Below are positions 59,906-62,867 of a DNA stretch of 62,867 nt, piece after piece. The stretch comes from Saprospiraceae bacterium (GTDB taxonomy: Bacteria > Bacteroidota > Bacteroidia > Chitinophagales > Saprospiraceae). The notes beneath the pieces were generated by a model, which saw only the letters and a program-made list of their open reading frames with translations, had not been told where the DNA came from and searched no databases. The stretch covers positions 1 to 62,867 of the forward strand of contig JALHQW010000048.1 in NCBI GenBank assembly GCA_022841745.1, read 5' to 3'. The position numbers were made by a program, and so were the translations under genes. Within the stretch, counting starts at the first letter, position 1; each line of letters begins with the position of its first letter.

Positions 59906-62851
59906 TTATTGTTTTACAATATTGCCCTTGACACTGCCATTGAGCGTCCACACCTTCCAACTGTAGATGCCAGCAGGGAGCGAGGCCGCCTCTTCAATGG
60001 TGAAACGGTTCTGGCCGGATTCAAGCATCACTTCCTTGTAGAGCACCCTTTTGCCAAAGGCGTCAAATACCCAAAGGGATGCCTTAGGTATTTTGGAATT
60101 GGCATTCACATCAAAGGTTATGGCATGGTTGAACGGGTTAGGGGCACAGCTTGCATCAAGGGTGGATGAGGCAAGATTACCAGAATCTTCTGATTTGTTG
60201 ACAAAGTTCAGCGACATTTGAGTGGCCAAACCATCAGCGTTGAATGCCAGGTTTTCCAAGACCTTGTCGTCCAAGCCAATGGCTATTGGCCAATTGGTTA
60301 TATCGTCCAATACCTGGAAAGTGAGGTTGAACAGCGTTTCCGTTCCTTTCAGCACTTGTTGGCCGTCAGGAGAAAACCAAAGTGTCCTCACAAAGCCTTC
60401 CTCCAACTGGGTCAGGCCAAAATTATCCATGGAATAGCCCTCAATATCGCCCTTGGATGGGCCGACCCAACGCAGCAATCTTGGGTCGAAGCGAAGCCCC
60501 ATCTGGTAGGCTATGTACTTCCCGTCGCCGCCTACCCGGAACGGGAGGGTTATATAATCCCCTTTTTTGGCCGAAAAGCCGGGTATGGAGGCATCGAACG
60601 CCCCTTTTTCGCTGCTGCGGCTTTCGTTGCTCGGTCCATCGGTAAAACCATTGCAGCCTGCTGCACTACAGTTCACGTCACCCACCTTTATTCCGATGAA
60701 ATTGGCATCCAATTTTGGGGTGCTGAAATTTGAAATATTTTCAGGAAAAGCTTCAAAAAATGGATTCCCCGGATTAGGAAATGTGTAGGCAGCATCTACG
60801 AACCGCCATGAGGAGTTGTTGGGGAAATCTTCATTAATAGTTAGTATTATTTTCCGGATTTCCACTAAGTCAAAAGCAGTAACAGAACCCGAATTATTGG
60901 CATCAGCAGCTATGATCTTATAGGGAGAGCCTAATGGGGTAGTCCCCAAGATGTGTAGATTTATAAGGTGCATGTCATATGTTGAAACACCATTTCCATC
61001 ATCCCCGTCTTTACTTGGAATTAGAATTAATTCTGAACCACTGCAAGTACATTGTGAGTAATTATTGGTACAAGAGCTAATAAACTGCTGATTGCAGGTT
61101 CCATTAATTCCTCCAGAGGTGACTGAAAACTGTACTCCGCTGACATAAAGGTCAGCGTAGCCGCCACCAGGAATACATTTTTCTATCTTACCTTGTAAAA
61201 TTGGTGGCATCATTGGAAAATCATCCAACAAAATGGAAGGAACGCATGCAGCAGCTTGACTGTGCCAAACACGAGCCTCGTTGACCGTTATACCATTAAT
61301 GACACCATTCGGTACGTTGAAAACAAGCTGAAGGCCTGGTGCCCCTCTGGTTATTTGGTGAGTTCCCACTATTTTGAAACAATACCTAACATGGCCATCA
61401 GGAGTCCATTGCAAGCAACCGGGGACAGCTGGGTTGCACGAAGATGACCCTGATGGGCATCCCCAAATATTTGTGACATTTACAAGAGAAGCTCCACCAG
61501 AAAGGTTGACATTAAAGTCCAACAACAGTTCATGGATAGCGCTGACACCGTTGTTTTGTCCTTGGGCAAATATAACGTTCATAATTACTTGGCAAGGAAG
61601 GCCATTAGAGTTGGCTTGCTCAAAGGCATATTGATACGTATCGCACATAGGGTTTCCGTTAGGGTTGAGCGTAACCTGTAATGGTGGGTCGAAAACAGGG
61701 GTACAACAGTTATCATAGGTGTTTGCAATCCTGCCATTTTCGAATCGTATCTTGACTACATCGGTGAGTGATTGATTGACCGCCTTCAATGTCATCCTGA
61801 AAAGGTCTTGCAAGCCCCCTGCCAACGCCACGCTGTTTGCCTTGGCATACAAGGTATAGGATGTTCCGTTCGTCCCATCGTCAATCACTTGGACATTGCT
61901 TGCATTGATGGCGCCAGAGGAGATGGAGGGCGGAAGTATCGGATAGGTTGAAGTAACCTTGGTCACCAGGTCGAACCCATACAAAGTGGTAGCATTGGGT
62001 GGCACATTGATCTGTACAGGCACTGACACTGTGTTGTCGCTGTTGTTCGTAGTGTTGCCAAATCTTACTGATTGATTCCCACATGAGCTGGGTTGTAGCC
62101 AAGAGATTTGATTGTTGGTATTCCCCGTAGCGCAAAGCGAGCCAATCAAGTTGCAGGGCGAAGTGGCGTTCACGAGCATGTAGTGACCGAAATTTGGTGG
62201 GAATGGCAGCCCAATCGTTTCATCGGGGAACGCATCCACAACAAGTGTGAACAATTTTATCGGCTGCCCATTCGTGAACTGGAAACAGTATGAGCCGCCC
62301 TCAGCCTGGCTTCTCGGCAAAAGTGAGAGGCTGAAACTGTAATCATCAATCGTATAACTGTCCGTCAGTTGAGGAAATCCAGCATTACAGGTTGGCGGCT
62401 CTTGGAAGCAGGATTCCGTAGCCTGCACGTTGAACTTTGAAAAAAAGTTCGGGCCATTGGGGCCGGACACCCCTAAGTTCAAGGCAAAGGACATTTGGGA
62501 AATGGTCCAATTTGCAGGAGTGGTCGGCTGCGGAACCAACGAGAGCTCATAGTAGAACCTGGTACAGCCAGGAGGGGCACAAGGAAACGAAGGAGTTGCA
62601 GTTTGTACCACACACGCCCGCAAGGTTGGCCCCGTGTTGCATTGTGCCTCTACTCGTTCAGAAAAGAAAAGAAAAGAAAAGAAACCATTTTGGCGACGCT
62701 TGCCGCCCTTCCAGAGAAAATTGATGTTTTCATAAAAACAAGTATTTAAAAAATTCTGACTATAACGGATTGTAGTGACGGAAAAAAGAAAGCCATCGAA
62801 TCTTGCGATGTTTGAGTTGCGAAACAAAAAACGAGCAATACCCGATGGCAA
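59906..62851 (-). CDS. Secreted cohesin/dockerin-type T9SS protein, start disrupted by a pentanucleotide repeat
   Basis: The open frame encodes about 981 residues. The mature part starts near AQCNTGPTLRACVVQ. Residues in the middle include a dockerin-like pair of calcium loops (AADANNSGSVTAFDLVEIRKIIL ... FIGIKVGDVNCSA). A cohesin-like domain follows (KKGDYITLPFRVGGDGKYIAYQMGLRFDPRLLRW), and then a T9SS domain (CAPNPFNHAITFDVNA). The plausible start ATG at 62733 gives MKTSIFSGRAASVAKMVSFLFFS but is out of frame with the mature part because of the (GAAAA)4 tract at 62661, and it stops at 62650. In the current frame the only upstream start (62851, MPSGIARF) reads through a promoter-like hairpin region and is not signal-like. 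The gene may be in an OFF phase, or contain a sequencing error. Confidence 0.75.
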   Translation of the reverse strand: MPSGIARFLFRNSNIARFDGFLFSVTTIRYSQNFLNTCFYENINFLWKGGKRRQNGFFSFLFFSERVEAQCNTGPTLRACVVQTATPSFPCAPPGCTRFYYELSLVPQPTTPANWTISQMSFALNLGVSGPNGPNFFSKFNVQATESCFQEPPTCNAGFPQLTDSYTIDDYSFSLSLLPRSQAEGGSYCFQFTNGQPIKLFTLVVDAFPDETIGLPFPPNFGHYMLVNATSPCNLIGSLCATGNTNNQISWLQPSSCGNQSVRFGNTTNNSDNTVSVPVQINVPPNATTLYGFDLVTKVTSTYPILPPSISSGAINASNVQVIDDGTNGTSYTLYAKANSVALAGGLQDLFRMTLKAVNQSLTDVVKIRFENGRIANTYDNCCTPVFDPPLQVTLNPNGNPMCDTYQYAFEQANSNGLPCQVIMNVIFAQGQNNGVSAIHELLLDFNVNLSGGASLVNVTNIWGCPSGSSSCNPAVPGCLQWTPDGHVRYCFKIVGTHQITRGAPGLQLVFNVPNGVINGITVNEARVWHSQAAACVPSILLDDFPMMPPILQGKIEKCIPGGGYADLYVSGVQFSVTSGGINGTCNQQFISSCTNNYSQCTCSGSELILIPSKDGDDGNGVSTYDMHLINLHILGTTPLGSPYKIIAADANNSGSVTAFDLVEIRKIILTINEDFPNNSSWRFVDAAYTFPNPGNPFFEAFPENISNFSTPKLDANFIGIKVGDVNCSAAGCNGFTDGPSNESRSSEKGAFDASIPGFSAKKGDYITLPFRVGGDGKYIAYQMGLRFDPRLLRWVGPSKGDIEGYSMDNFGLTQLEEGFVRTLWFSPDGQQVLKGTETLFNLTFQVLDDITNWPIAIGLDDKVLENLAFNADGLATQMSLNFVNKSEDSGNLASSTLDASCAPNPFNHAITFDVNANSKIPKASLWVFDAFGKRVLYKEVMLESGQNRFTIEEAASLPAGIYSWKVWTLNGSVKGNIVKQ
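62661..62684. repeat. (GAAAA)4 pentanucleotide tract in the signal-peptide region
   Basis: Four GAAAA units (62661-62680) plus a partial GAAA lie between the ATG at 62733 and the mature coding sequence. With three or six units the ATG reads in frame through a hydrophobic segment (MVSFLFFS or MVSFLFFSFLFFS) into SERVEAQCNTG. With four (present) or five units it ends early. Confidence 0.85.
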
Positions 62852-62857
62852 CTCAAA
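62792..62857. repeat. Inverted repeat at the window edge
   Basis: TTTGAGTTGC (62811-62820) pairs with GCAACTCAAA (62848-62857), and GCCATCG (62792-62798) with CGATGGC (62843-62849). They are mutually exclusive or overlapping stems, upstream of the T9SS gene start, and could act as an attenuator or as the terminator of a gene beyond the window. Confidence 0.55.
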
Positions 62858-62867
62858 ACAACGGAAA

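Noticed and set aside
1-62867. tRNA, rRNA and riboswitch genes
   Set aside because: Reading the intergenic regions I saw no cloverleaf with a CCA-type end, no rRNA core motifs and no recognisable riboswitch core; a covariance-model scan would settle it.

Overview
The window looks like a chromosomal segment of a Bacteroidota bacterium, most likely a Saprospiria-type environmental lineage. The evidence is seven very large secreted proteins ending in type IX secretion (T9SS) C-terminal sorting domains, SprB-like adhesin repeats (VTVTDANGCT-type), Bacteroidota-style -7 promoter elements (TAnnTTTG), an almost complete lack of Shine-Dalgarno sequences, and families typical of this phylum (a gliding-type cell-surface repertoire, DUF6909-like and DUF3575-like proteins). 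No rRNA, tRNA or CRISPR array was seen.

Layout. 1-4.3 kb: a tyrosinase-like/VWA membrane-anchored protein and a stand-alone AraC-type HTH protein. 4.5-16.4 kb: two convergent giant T9SS cargo genes (a CARDB protein and an M43 pappalysin-like metalloprotease adhesin) sharing a strong bidirectional terminator. 16.5-24 kb: a peptidase/propeller/Omp85-barrel protein, a CbrC-like protein, an SGNH lipoprotein and an OmpA-type lipoprotein, separated by intergenic regions crowded with nested palindromes. 24-30 kb: two more T9SS cargos (a GSDH-type sugar dehydrogenase and a beta-propeller adhesin). 30-35 kb: a helical-repeat protein of unknown function, a MobA-like nucleotidyltransferase, OsmC, a hydrolase remnant and a class 3 lipase. 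35.1-37.9 kb: a repeat-rich island with a RAYT (REP-associated tyrosine transposase), REP-like palindromes, an interrupted and truncated DUF262 gene, flanking duplicated repeats and a 64-bp tandem array. 38-49.5 kb: a glycoside-hydrolase-like T9SS protein and mostly housekeeping or envelope genes (DUF6909-like/nucleosidase-like fusion, beta-barrel proteins, Pmp3, DUF2752, SerC, bacilliredoxin, LysE, ATP-grasp, MOSC, Rof). 49.8-56.2 kb: an apparent exopolysaccharide operon (nucleotidyltransferase-thymidylate kinase fusion, hexapeptide acyltransferase, two GT4 glycosyltransferases) divergent from a sigma-54 response regulator. 56.3-62.9 kb: two T9SS proteins, a right-handed beta-helix/SprB protein and a cohesin/dockerin-type protein.

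Themes. The window is dominated by cell-surface biology: secreted adhesins, proteases and glycosidases are intermixed with envelope genes and an exopolysaccharide cluster. The T9SS machinery itself is not in the window. The intergenic DNA is unusually rich in mobile-looking palindromes. At least four families recur, one copy has a perfect 10-bp flanking duplication, and one hairpin has a 9-bp flanking duplication.

The most notable single observation is a (GAAAA)4 pentanucleotide tract inside the signal-peptide region of the last gene. It puts the natural-looking ATG out of frame with the mature protein, which suggests ON/OFF phase variation of a surface protein, or a sequencing error.
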